Source: Herbaspirillum seropedicae (GTDB taxonomy: Bacteria; Pseudomonadota; Gammaproteobacteria; Burkholderiales; Burkholderiaceae_D). Taken from it: a DNA stretch of 64,000 bases. This document shows positions 26,001 to 33,820 of the stretch, one piece after another (within the stretch, counting starts at the first letter, position 1; every line of letters begins with the position of its first letter). The stretch lies in contig NZ_CP011930.1 in the NCBI RefSeq assembly GCF_001040945.1, forward strand, positions 1,426,001 through 1,490,000. Reading direction: 5' to 3'. The position numbers and the translations under genes are program-made. The notes under the pieces were generated by a model, which was given only the letters and a program-made list of their open reading frames with translations, had not been told where the DNA came from and ran no database searches.

Positions 26001-27452
26001 ATGTCTGCACCAGCCCGTTCAACGCCTGACCACACCGGTCTGAAGAAAGATGCCATCGGCTGGTTCGGCATCTTCCTGATGGTGATCACCACCAATGGTC
26101 CGCTTACCTCGATGGGAGGCGGCGTACCAGTGAGCATCACCCTGGGCAACGGCATCGGGCTGCCGGGTTCCTACGTCGTCGTGTGTCTGGCCTACCTGCT
26201 CTTCGCCATCGGCTTTTGCGCGATGACGCCTTACGTCGAGAATGGCGGCGCATTCTATGCCTACATCACCAAAGGTCTGGGCAGCGTCGCAGGAGTAGGC
26301 AGCGCCTGTATCGCCGTGTTGTCCTATATCTCCATCCTGCTGGCCTGTTATGCGATGCTGGGGCATTTCATGCAGGTCATGATGGCCGCGATGGGCATTG
26401 CTGCGCCATGGTGGATCTGGGCGCTGGTCTGCGCCGTGCTGGCCCATCTGCTATGTGTACGTGGCATCGAGTTCAGCGGACGCCTGCTGCTGTTGTTGAT
26501 GTTGTGCGAGGTGGGCGCCATCCTGGGCGCGGATGTGCTGGAGCTGTTGCGCCAGCACTTCACTGGCGCCGTGGTTTCCTTTGCTCCGTTCTGGCCGCAG
26601 TCGGTTTTCACGGCGGGCTTCGGACCTTCCCTGATCTTTGTCGTCGCCTCCTTCATGGGATTCGAAACGGCCGCGATCTATGCCCAGGAGGCGCGCGATC
26701 CGCAACGTTCGGTGCCACGCGCGATGTACTTTTCGATCGTCTTCATCGGCGTGTTGTACGCAGCGTCCATCTTCCTGATGCTCAATCATTTTGGCGTGGA
26801 TCACGCGGTACAGGTCGCGGCAAATGACCCCGGAGGAATGTGGCTGTCCATGTTCCAGACCCTGGCAGGACCGACCGCCGCCAGGATCGGCGCGGTCCTG
26901 GTCATCACCAGCCTGTTCGCTGCGGTACTGAGTTTTACCAACGTGGTAGCCCGTTACTGGCATGCCTTGTCGATGCGCGGGCTGGTCTGGACAATGCTGT
27001 CCAGGACGCATCCACGCCATCGTTCGCCCTATGTCGCCTCGGCCATCACGATGTGCATTTCCTGTGCCTTGATCCTGATGTGCGCGATGGCCGGCTTGGA
27101 CCCGATGCTGCAGGCATTGCCATGGGCCAGCGTTCCATCGGCCATCGGCGTGTTGACTTGCCAGGTGCTGGCTGCGCTTGCCGTGGCCAGTTTCTTCAGA
27201 CGTCACCAGAGCTCCGTATCCGCCTGGCGCGGCCTGGTTGCGCCAGTGTGCAGTGCCGTGGTGCTGCTGTATTTCCTGTGGCAGATGATCGCCCATGTGC
27301 AACTCCTCTCGGGTTTGCCTTCCGTTCCCAGTTACCTGCTTGCGGTGAGCATCCTGATCGCCGGAGGGCTGGCTTCCTTCTATGCCTGTCGTCTCCGGCG
27401 AAGCTCTCCGGACGTATTTGCACGACTTTCGGAATTGGTGAAGCAGCAGTAG
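26001..27452 (+). CDS. APC superfamily amino acid/amine permease
   Basis: A 483-residue inner-membrane transporter with about 12 hydrophobic helices. It starts at ATG 26001 behind AAGGAG. The first-helix region WFGIFLMVITTNGPLTSMGGGVP and the conserved VENGGAFYAYITKGLG segment after helix 2 (the usual P-x-GG-Y-F-Y motif) mark the APC family, and GFETAAIYAQEARDPQRSVPRA is its canonical helix 6/loop block. It probably imports the amine or amino acid oxidised by the neighbouring flavoenzyme. Confidence 0.9.
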   Translation: MSAPARSTPDHTGLKKDAIGWFGIFLMVITTNGPLTSMGGGVPVSITLGNGIGLPGSYVVVCLAYLLFAIGFCAMTPYVENGGAFYAYITKGLGSVAGVGSACIAVLSYISILLACYAMLGHFMQVMMAAMGIAAPWWIWALVCAVLAHLLCVRGIEFSGRLLLLLMLCEVGAILGADVLELLRQHFTGAVVSFAPFWPQSVFTAGFGPSLIFVVASFMGFETAAIYAQEARDPQRSVPRAMYFSIVFIGVLYAASIFLMLNHFGVDHAVQVAANDPGGMWLSMFQTLAGPTAARIGAVLVITSLFAAVLSFTNVVARYWHALSMRGLVWTMLSRTHPRHRSPYVASAITMCISCALILMCAMAGLDPMLQALPWASVPSAIGVLTCQVLAALAVASFFRRHQSSVSAWRGLVAPVCSAVVLLYFLWQMIAHVQLLSGLPSVPSYLLAVSILIAGGLASFYACRLRRSSPDVFARLSELVKQQ

Positions 27453-27489
27453 ATGGGCTCTTGTTCAGATCCGGAGGACCCTTTGAAAC

Positions 27490-28599
27490 TCAGAAGCTAT
27501 GCCGTATCCCCGCCATCATCCCGAACTGGTTGCCGCCCGGTGCGGGATTGGCGGTCCCCACGCTGCCGCCGGCGCTGACGGAAAGATTGGATTGGCCGCG
27601 ATTGTCGATGAAGCCGCCGGTGAGATAGAGCGCAGTGCGAGCCGACAGTGAGTAGGTGGCCCGCAAGGCGCCCAGCCAGGCCTTGTTGGCGCTGTCGTCG
27701 TAGTGCAGGTAGTAGAGCTGGCCAGCCAGGTTCAAGGTTGGCGTCAGGTCATAGGACAGGCCGGCGTAGTACAGCTGGCTCTTGGACAGCGCGCTGCCCT
27801 GGTTGTGTCTCAGCGAGCCGCCGATGCCGACCTTGAGCCGGTCGGCCTTGATATAGGCGCCCAGCAACATGCGGCTGTCGCTCAACTGGCTGCTGGACAG
27901 CCCCGCCGCCGCTCCCTTGCCGCCGCGCAGCGTGTCATAGGCCAGCGAAGCGCCCCAGGCGGCGGTGTCGTACTTCACCATCAGCGACCACTCGCGACAG
28001 GCCAGACTGTCGCCCGCCTGCTCGCCCGCACAGTTGGTACCGGCCGGATTCTGGCCGGCGTTGACGGTGTCGCGTCCGAAACTGTAGGTCCCGCCCAGCG
28101 TGAAGGCGCCGAAGCTGCCCCGGTAGGCGATGGAATTGTCTGCGCGCGCGTTGGGACGATAGTTGTCCAGTGCATTGGCGCCATAGACATTGGCGCCCAG
28201 GATGTCGGAGTCCAGCGTGGCCCACAGCAGCATGGTGGCCTGCCGACCGAAGCTGACCTGCCCCCAGTGATCGCTCAAGCCCACGTAGGCAATGCGTCCG
28301 AACATCCGGCCGCCCTGGTTGAGTGCTCCCGAATCGGGAGCGAATCCCGATTCCAGCATGAACACGCTGCGCAGGCCGCCGCCCAGGTCCTCGCTGCCGC
28401 GCAGCCCGATGCGGGAGGGCGTGGTTGCGGTGAGATTGGGGACGCGTAGCAGGCCCTGCTGGCCTGCGCCGACGTTGCTGACGTTGCTGACGTATTCCAC
28501 GCCCGTGTCGATGATGCCGTAGAGCGTCACCGACTGTGCCTGGGAGAGCGTTGCGCTCATGGTTAATAGCGCAGCGATGATAGCCTTCAATGCCTTCAT
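27490..28599 (-). CDS. Gram-negative general porin (beta-proteobacterial OmpC-like)
   Basis: A 369-residue outer-membrane protein with a signal peptide (MKALKAIIAALLTMSATLSQAQ) and mature start SVTLYGIIDTGVEYV, the standard first strand of Burkholderiales trimeric porins. Alternating beta strands follow (SRIGLRGSEDLGGGLRSVFMLESGF, the L3-type GLSDHWGQVSFGRQ), ending in the required C-terminal aromatic at GIRHSF. It has its own GAGGAATT ribosome-binding site. It is in the same orientation as, and downstream of, the MFS and aldolase genes, and may be the outer-membrane entry for that pathway's substrate. Confidence 0.94.
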   Translation of the reverse strand: MKALKAIIAALLTMSATLSQAQSVTLYGIIDTGVEYVSNVSNVGAGQQGLLRVPNLTATTPSRIGLRGSEDLGGGLRSVFMLESGFAPDSGALNQGGRMFGRIAYVGLSDHWGQVSFGRQATMLLWATLDSDILGANVYGANALDNYRPNARADNSIAYRGSFGAFTLGGTYSFGRDTVNAGQNPAGTNCAGEQAGDSLACREWSLMVKYDTAAWGASLAYDTLRGGKGAAAGLSSSQLSDSRMLLGAYIKADRLKVGIGGSLRHNQGSALSKSQLYYAGLSYDLTPTLNLAGQLYYLHYDDSANKAWLGALRATYSLSARTALYLTGGFIDNRGQSNLSVSAGGSVGTANPAPGGNQFGMMAGIRHSF

Positions 28600-28794
28600 G
28601 AATTCCTCCTGATGGATGTGCTTGGTCTTGTTCAGATGCGAGGATGCGGGCTGGCACGCAGGCGTTCGTCCTGGCCGGGCGTGAGCGTGCGCGGGCCGCG
28701 TGCTGTGCGGGCCGTTGCCAGCAAAAAATGGGGATGGTCAGCGTCAGGGGAGGGCGATCCGATGGCGACGCAGCGCCTCCCCGGTGCTTGCAGA

Positions 28795-30231
28795 CTAAGG
28801 GGAGATTTCTTCCAGCGAGCGGTTGGTGGTCTCGATCATTCGCCACGCCGCCAGCAAGCCAAGGACGGTGACGCCGGCGAACATCAGGAACACCGTGGCA
28901 ATGCCATGTCCGGCCAGGACCACCCCGACCATCGCCGGCGCCGCTGCAGAGGCGGCGCGCAGCCAGGAGGTCGCCAGTCCGGTGCCGATGGCGCGCATGC
29001 GGGTCGGATAGATTTCGGGGGTATAGAGATACAGCAGCACCGTCGTCGTTCCCATCACCGCATAGGCCGAAGAAGCCAGGAACATCACCGACCAGGCGCT
29101 TTCGGCCTTGAGTACGCCCAGCAAGGCCAGTAATGCGCCACTGAGGATGAAGCTGGCAATGGCCCAGCGCCGGCGGCCCACGCGGTCGATCAGCAAGGCG
29201 CAACCCAGCACCGCACAGGCGCTCAGCACATTCGATACCGAGGCCATGCGCAGCGACTCCTGCAGCGGCAGGTGATAGACGGTCTTGTAGAGGCTGGGCA
29301 GCCAGTTGTTGATGCCATTGGCCACGAAGTAGGAGCTGGCCCACAGCAGCCAGACGATGATCGTGCGACCGCGATAGACCGGAGAAAACAATTCCTTCCA
29401 CGAGCCGCGCTGGCGTTTTCCCGCGCCGGCAGCCAGTGCGTTGATGCGCTGTTCGATGGCTTGCTTGTCGGTCTGCGCATCGAGGTTGCGTTTTGGGGTG
29501 CTGGCCTCGAGTGTGCGGATGAGCTTTTCTGCATCATCCAACCGGCCACGCGCGATCAGCCAGCGCGGCGATTCGGGCAGGCGCGTGATCAGCAGGGCCA
29601 CCAGGATGCCGGGGATGCCGCCCACCAGGAACATGTATTCCCAGCCAAAGCGCGGCACCAGAAAGGCTCCCACCTGCGCCGCCGCCAGCAGGCCCAGCGG
29701 GAAGATCAGCTCATAGAGGACGAAGAACTTGCCGCGGCCATGGGCCTGTGACAGCTCGTTGATGTAGGTGGCCGCTACCGGGACTTCACCACCCACGCCG
29801 ATGCCCTGGAGGAAACGGCACAGGAACAGCATATGGAAGCTGCCCGTGAGTGCACAGACGATGCTGAGCACCGACATCAGGCCGACCGTGACACTGGCGC
29901 TGGGCACGCGACCGTAGCGCTCGGCCATCCAGCCGAAGAACAAGGCGCCGATGACCTGGCCCAGATAACCGGAGGCGATCAAGAGACCGATCTGCGCCGC
30001 CGACAGTTGCCACAGCCCCACCAGCACCGGCAGCACGAAGGCCAGCGAGAGGGCGTGGAAGGCGTCGAACAAGGTGGCGCTGCCCATGATGATGCGGGCC
30101 TTGGTGTGCCACCTTGAGAAAGGTACGTTCTCGATACGGAAGAGCAATCCTGCGGCGCGGTGCGCATCGTCGGATGTCAGCAGTCCCTGGCGGGCTGCCT
30201 GTGCGCGCGTGTGCGCGGCCAGCGTAGTCAT
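28795..30231 (-). CDS. MFS transporter (sugar-porter/aromatic acid symporter type)
   Basis: 478 residues and about 12 helices. The family motifs are GWMAERYGRVPSASVTVG (loop 2-3), GIGVGGEVPVAATYINE in helix 4, PESPRWLIARGRLDDAEKLI before the long central loop, DRVGRRRWAIASF in loop 8-9, and YTPEIYPTRMRAIGTGLATSW in the second half. This combination is typical of metabolite:H+ symporters that take up aromatic or sugar acids. GGAGACACT lies directly upstream of the start. It is flanked by the porin and DHDPS-family genes on the same strand. Confidence 0.92.
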   Translation of the reverse strand: MTTLAAHTRAQAARQGLLTSDDAHRAAGLLFRIENVPFSRWHTKARIIMGSATLFDAFHALSLAFVLPVLVGLWQLSAAQIGLLIASGYLGQVIGALFFGWMAERYGRVPSASVTVGLMSVLSIVCALTGSFHMLFLCRFLQGIGVGGEVPVAATYINELSQAHGRGKFFVLYELIFPLGLLAAAQVGAFLVPRFGWEYMFLVGGIPGILVALLITRLPESPRWLIARGRLDDAEKLIRTLEASTPKRNLDAQTDKQAIEQRINALAAGAGKRQRGSWKELFSPVYRGRTIIVWLLWASSYFVANGINNWLPSLYKTVYHLPLQESLRMASVSNVLSACAVLGCALLIDRVGRRRWAIASFILSGALLALLGVLKAESAWSVMFLASSAYAVMGTTTVLLYLYTPEIYPTRMRAIGTGLATSWLRAASAAAPAMVGVVLAGHGIATVFLMFAGVTVLGLLAAWRMIETTNRSLEEISP

Positions 30232-30370
30232 AGTGTCTCCATGCTTTTTTCTGTTGCAGGCCTGTTCCGGCCAGTCTTCCTTGTCAGCCTCTGGGGGCGA
30301 TCAAGGCCATGGTCACAGCGTAGTCACTGGCACGCCATCGCCGGCCAGTGCTCGCTGTGACGCCGTGCGC

Positions 30371-30391
30371 CGCCCCTTTTTTGGAGGGGCG
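30371..30391 (-). terminator. Hairpin after the DHDPS-family gene
   Basis: Arms CGCCCC (30371-30376) and GGGGCG (30386-30391) surround a loop with a T6/A6 run, nine bases past the stop. There is no U-tail after the stem, so it may only attenuate transcription into the MFS gene. Confidence 0.4.
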
Positions 30392-30399
30392 CGGACCGA

Positions 30400-31317
30400 T
30401 CAGATCATCTCGGCAGAACGCAGCGCCTTGGCGATCTCGACATCGGCGCCGGGCTCCAGCGGCAGCAGCGGGGAGCGCACCGTGGCGTGCTCGAGGATAC
30501 CGCGTGCCACCAGGGCATGCTTGAGCGCCACCGTCCCTTCCATGTGCGAGCCACGGTGGTAGACGTTCTTGGTCACAGGCAAGAGCTTGTCATGGATGGC
30601 GCGGGCCTTGCGGTAATCCTTGGCCTTGCCGGCAGCGATGAGGTCGATCAGTAGCTCGGGGGCGATGCTGCCATAGCCGACCAGGGCGCCATCCACATCG
30701 AACATGGTGTGCAGCAGGTATTCGTCGTGGCAGGTCAGGATTTGCAGGTCGGGACGTTCGCGGCGCACGACCGGGATCTCGGTGTCCCAGCGGCGCATGT
30801 TGCGCACGCCATTCTTCATGGCGAACACGCCGGGCAGGGCGGCGATGTCGAGCTGGGTTTCCAGGTTGTAGGTGGCCTTGGTGGCGTCGGGGTACTGGAA
30901 CAGGATCAGCGGCAGGCCGCTTTCTTCGTAGATGGCGCGGTAGCGGTCTTGCGGCGCGCCTTTCTGGTAGCCGAAGCGCAGCCAGCCGTGCGAGGGATAG
31001 ACCAGGCCGGCGGCGGCCCCGGCCTTGACGGCGCGCTTGGCTTCTTCCGCGGCGACCTGGGTGCCCTCGAGCGTGATGCCGGCGATCACGGGGACCCTGC
31101 CATCCGTGGACTTGACGAAGCTCTCGATGACGGCGGCTTGCTCGGATTGCGACAGGAAGGTGCCTTCGCCAGCGTGGCCCAGCACCACCAGTCCTTTGAC
31201 GCCATCGAAGCTGCCCAGCCATTTGCCCAGGCGCATGATGGCCGCGTGGTCGACGGCGCCGTCGCGGGTGAAGGGGGTCACGGGGGCCGGGACGAGGCCG
31301 CGCAGGTCGATACTCAT
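30400..31317 (-). CDS. Dihydrodipicolinate synthase family (class I aldolase/dehydratase)
   Basis: A 305-residue TIM-barrel Schiff-base enzyme of the DapA/NAL group, starting at 31317 behind AAAGGATG. The N-terminus GLVPAPVTPFTRDGAVDHAAI is canonical. The usual GTTGE motif is changed to GHAGEGTFLS, and the loop carrying the catalytic tyrosine reads LILFQYPDATKATY. The Schiff-base lysine is expected in VFAMKNGVRN. These changes argue against a biosynthetic DapA and for a catabolic 2-keto-acid lyase or dehydratase. It is controlled presumably by the divergent LysR gene. Confidence 0.85.
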   Translation of the reverse strand: MSIDLRGLVPAPVTPFTRDGAVDHAAIMRLGKWLGSFDGVKGLVVLGHAGEGTFLSQSEQAAVIESFVKSTDGRVPVIAGITLEGTQVAAEEAKRAVKAGAAAGLVYPSHGWLRFGYQKGAPQDRYRAIYEESGLPLILFQYPDATKATYNLETQLDIAALPGVFAMKNGVRNMRRWDTEIPVVRRERPDLQILTCHDEYLLHTMFDVDGALVGYGSIAPELLIDLIAAGKAKDYRKARAIHDKLLPVTKNVYHRGSHMEGTVALKHALVARGILEHATVRSPLLPLEPGADVEIAKALRSAEMI

Positions 31318-31481
31318 GTTGTCATCCTTTCGTTGTATGAATGTTTTTCTTGTCCTCCTGCAACAGCAAAGAGGCCCAAGACGCCCGCTGGGCCTGCACT
31401 CTGGCAGGGCCGGTGGCAGCGGGATGAGGCCAAGTGTAGGGGCGCCCGAGTCATGCAGGAAGAGCGTAAAGGGGCATTTCA

Positions 31482-31502
31482 GATATACTGGGTCGACATA
31501 TC
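31482..31502. promoter_or_regulatory. LysR-type box GATAT-N11-ATATC
   Basis: Perfect 5-bp arms with T-N11-A spacing, 18 bp before the LysR start, in the 202-bp divergent region with the DHDPS-family gene. It is well placed for autorepression and activation of the divergent operon. Confidence 0.72.
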
Positions 31503-31519
31503 CGATGGAGGACGACGCC

Positions 31520-32431
31520 ATGCATTACGCTGCCTGGAAGCTCTTTGTCGAAGCACTGGAATTGGGAAGTCTCAGCAAGGTGGCCTTGTTGCATGGGACC
31601 ACCCAGCCCCACATCAGCCGGCAGATCGCCGAGCTGGAGCAGCAATACGGCGGCCGGCTGTTCCAGCGCAATGGCCGGGGCGTGATTCCGACCGAGCTGG
31701 GCATGCGGGTAGCGCCGCGGGTGCGGGCCTGGCTGGCCACCACCGAGCAGTTGACCAATGACATCCAGTCGGCCGCCGGCACGCCCATTGGCCGCGTGCG
31801 CATGGGCATACTCCCTTCGGCTGCGCATCCCCTGGTCAGCACGCTGTACCAGCAGATCCAGCAACGCTATCCGCAGATCCAGCTGAGCGTGCGCGAAGGG
31901 CAGGGCGCGCAGCTCGATACCTGGCTCGACAATGGCTATGTGGACCTGGCGCTGCTGTTCCGCCATGGCGCCAACGCCAAGAACGGCGATCTCTACATCA
32001 CCAAGACCGATACCTACCTCGTGGGTGCGCCCGACGATCCGCTGGTGCAGGGGCCCACGGTTCCTTTCGCGTCGCTGGACCGGCTGCCTCTGGTGTCGTT
32101 CTGCCGCCCCAACAGCTGGCGCGACCGCCTGGACCACCTGAGCATCGAGCATGGCATCACACTCAATGTCCAGATCGAAGCCGATTCCCTGAGCATCCAG
32201 GAGCACCTGGTGGAAAACGGCGGGGTCTATGCCCTGCTGGGGCCTTACGCGATCGCCAGCGCGGTGCGCAAGAACCGCCTGAAGGCAGCGCGGATCATTG
32301 CGCCGGAGATCACCCGCCACATCGCATTGGCCATGTCGCGTCATGGCGAGCTGACCCTGGCATGCCGTACCGTCATGCAGCTGATCAAGGAGTTGGCGCA
32401 AGACCGCGTGGACATCGCAGGCATTCATTGA
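31520..32431 (+). CDS. LysR family regulator of the aldolase/MFS/porin cluster
   Basis: 303 residues from the ATG at 31520 (GGAGG eight bases upstream). The HTH is unusual in sequence but in register: FVEALELGSLSKVALLHGTTQPHISRQIAELEQQYGGRLFQR. The effector domain includes GRVRMGILPSAAHPLVSTLYQQIQQRYPQIQLSVREG, as in Cbl/NAC-like members. It is divergent from the DHDPS-family gene with a LysR box between them, so that gene and probably the downstream MFS gene are its targets. Confidence 0.9.
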   Translation: MHYAAWKLFVEALELGSLSKVALLHGTTQPHISRQIAELEQQYGGRLFQRNGRGVIPTELGMRVAPRVRAWLATTEQLTNDIQSAAGTPIGRVRMGILPSAAHPLVSTLYQQIQQRYPQIQLSVREGQGAQLDTWLDNGYVDLALLFRHGANAKNGDLYITKTDTYLVGAPDDPLVQGPTVPFASLDRLPLVSFCRPNSWRDRLDHLSIEHGITLNVQIEADSLSIQEHLVENGGVYALLGPYAIASAVRKNRLKAARIIAPEITRHIALAMSRHGELTLACRTVMQLIKELAQDRVDIAGIH

Positions 32432-32649
32432 AGGAATGCATGTCACTTGTAACTCTGCCGTGGCGGCCTGGTGGCGTTCTCGTTACGTCCTTGGCAGGTC
32501 ATCCCGGCATTCCCTTTTCGAGAAGCGGGAAAAGAGAGATTGACGGCGGCACCGATTTTCTGCGAAATTGCGCAGCAGATTGCGTCACTGCAACATCACG
32601 ATATCAACACCACAACATCAAAACATCAAAACATCAAAGGGCAAGCGAT

Positions 32650-33150
32650 ATGGGGATCACATCGTCGGGGCGCAGGGAGGTGCGGCGCGGGGGCAAGGGC
32701 ATGCTGCTGGGACTGGGATGGTCGGCGCTGATGTTGGCGTCGGCGGCGGCCTGGGCGCAGCAGGATGGAGCGACCCAGGCGGCCATCGTCAAGGTCATGC
32801 GCGGCGAGGTACAGGCCCAGCGCGAGGGCAAGACGCGCCCGCTGGCAGTGGGCGAACGGCTCTACGAGGGGGACCGCGTGCTCACCGCCGCCGCCAGTTC
32901 GGTCGGCTTCACGCTGCGCGACGATACCCTCATCTCGCTGGGACCCAACAGCCAGTTCCTGCTCGAACAGTTCGTCTTCAATGAAAAGACCGATGAAGGC
33001 AATATCGCCGTGCGCATGGTCAAAGGGACCCTGCGCTACGTCTCCGGGCTGATCGGCAAGCATGCGCCGGAACGCCAGCAGTTTTCCACGCCCACGGCCA
33101 CCATCGGCATTCGCGGCACTGATTTCATCGTCGAGGTGGCCGGTGAATAA
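32650..33150 (+). CDS. FecR-domain periplasmic protein
   Basis: 166 residues: signal peptide (GMLLGLGWSALMLASAAAWAQ, about residues 17-37) followed by one FecR domain. The conserved blocks are GEVQAQREGKTRPLAVGERLYEGD, SVGFTLRDDTLISLGPNSQF and the terminal ATIGIRGTDF. It has no transmembrane anti-sigma anchor and no sigma factor nearby, so it is not a FecIR system. Standalone FecR proteins are often paired with OmpA-like lipoproteins, as here. The TGG-free leader holds an aacatcaa repeat at about 32616-32638. Its last codons overlap the OmpA gene. Confidence 0.85.
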   Translation: MGITSSGRREVRRGGKGMLLGLGWSALMLASAAAWAQQDGATQAAIVKVMRGEVQAQREGKTRPLAVGERLYEGDRVLTAAASSVGFTLRDDTLISLGPNSQFLLEQFVFNEKTDEGNIAVRMVKGTLRYVSGLIGKHAPERQQFSTPTATIGIRGTDFIVEVAGE

Positions 33151-33733
33151 GAGCCTGATCCTGGCCGCCCTGGCGGTCCTGCTGGCTGGCTGCGCCGGCC
33201 CCCGCGAACGATTCCTGCTGCTGCCCCAGCCCGATGGCTCGGCCAGCAGCATCGTGGTCAAGACCGCCACCGGCGAAACCGCGCTTGCCACGCCCTATGC
33301 ATCGGTGGAGACCGCCGGCGGCAAGGTCGACAAGACCCTCACGGTGGCCCCCGCCGATGTGGAAAAGCGTTATGCCGACGTGCTGGGCAGCCTGCCCGCG
33401 CGGCCGCGCAGCTATGATCTCTTGTTTGAACTGGGAACGGATCGCCTGACCCCGGCCTCGCAAGACGCCCTGAAAAAGGCGATCGCTGAAATCAAGGACT
33501 TCCCCGCAGGGGAATTCGTCCTGACCGGCCATGCCGACAATATCGGCAGCGAAACCAACAACGATGCCCTGTCGCTGCGCCGCGCCCGCCTGATCGAACG
33601 CGAACTGCGCCGTGCCGACGTCAAGGCGCTGAGCATCGAAGTCATCGGCAAGGGCGCACGCGACCCGCGTGTCCCGCAGAAGCGCGGCGTGGCCGAACCC
33701 CGCAATCGCTTCGTCGAGATCAAGATCCGCTGA
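33143..33733 (+). CDS. OmpA-family lipoprotein
   Basis: 196 residues starting at GTG 33143, overlapping the FecR-domain gene by eight bases. A lipoprotein signal ends at the lipobox LLAGC. The C-terminal half is an OmpA/MotB peptidoglycan-binding domain: LFELGTDRLTPASQDALKKAI, the HADNIGSETNNDALSLRRARLIEREL block and the terminal arginine segment GVAEPRNRFVEIKI. It likely tethers the outer membrane to peptidoglycan and works with the FecR protein. In related loci this pair accompanies a CHASE2-type sensor, which is absent here. Confidence 0.88.
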   Translation: MNKSLILAALAVLLAGCAGPRERFLLLPQPDGSASSIVVKTATGETALATPYASVETAGGKVDKTLTVAPADVEKRYADVLGSLPARPRSYDLLFELGTDRLTPASQDALKKAIAEIKDFPAGEFVLTGHADNIGSETNNDALSLRRARLIERELRRADVKALSIEVIGKGARDPRVPQKRGVAEPRNRFVEIKIR

Positions 33734-33739
33734 GCCAGG

Positions 33740-33765
33740 GGCGGACCTGGCTGAGCCGGTCCGCC
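33740..33765. terminator. Hairpin between convergent OmpA and chemoreceptor genes
   Basis: Perfect GGCGGACC/GGTCCGCC arms around a 10-nt loop, seven bases after the OmpA stop. The G/C-rich stem is strong but lacks a U-tail. Confidence 0.5.
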
Positions 33766-33820
33766 TGTTCCATGATCAAGCCTCAGGCACGACCAGCCTA
33801 GCCGGGCCGGACGTATCGGC

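Noticed and set aside
32616..32638. Short direct repeats (aacatcaa) considered as a CRISPR or iteron array
   Set aside because: Units are 8-9 bp without spacers and only three copies; more likely a slippage product in the leader of the FecR-domain gene.
32650..33150. FecR-domain gene considered as the anti-sigma factor for the FecA-like receptor
   Set aside because: It has a cleavable signal peptide instead of the anti-sigma N-terminus and inner-membrane helix, lies 10 kb away and has no fecI partner.
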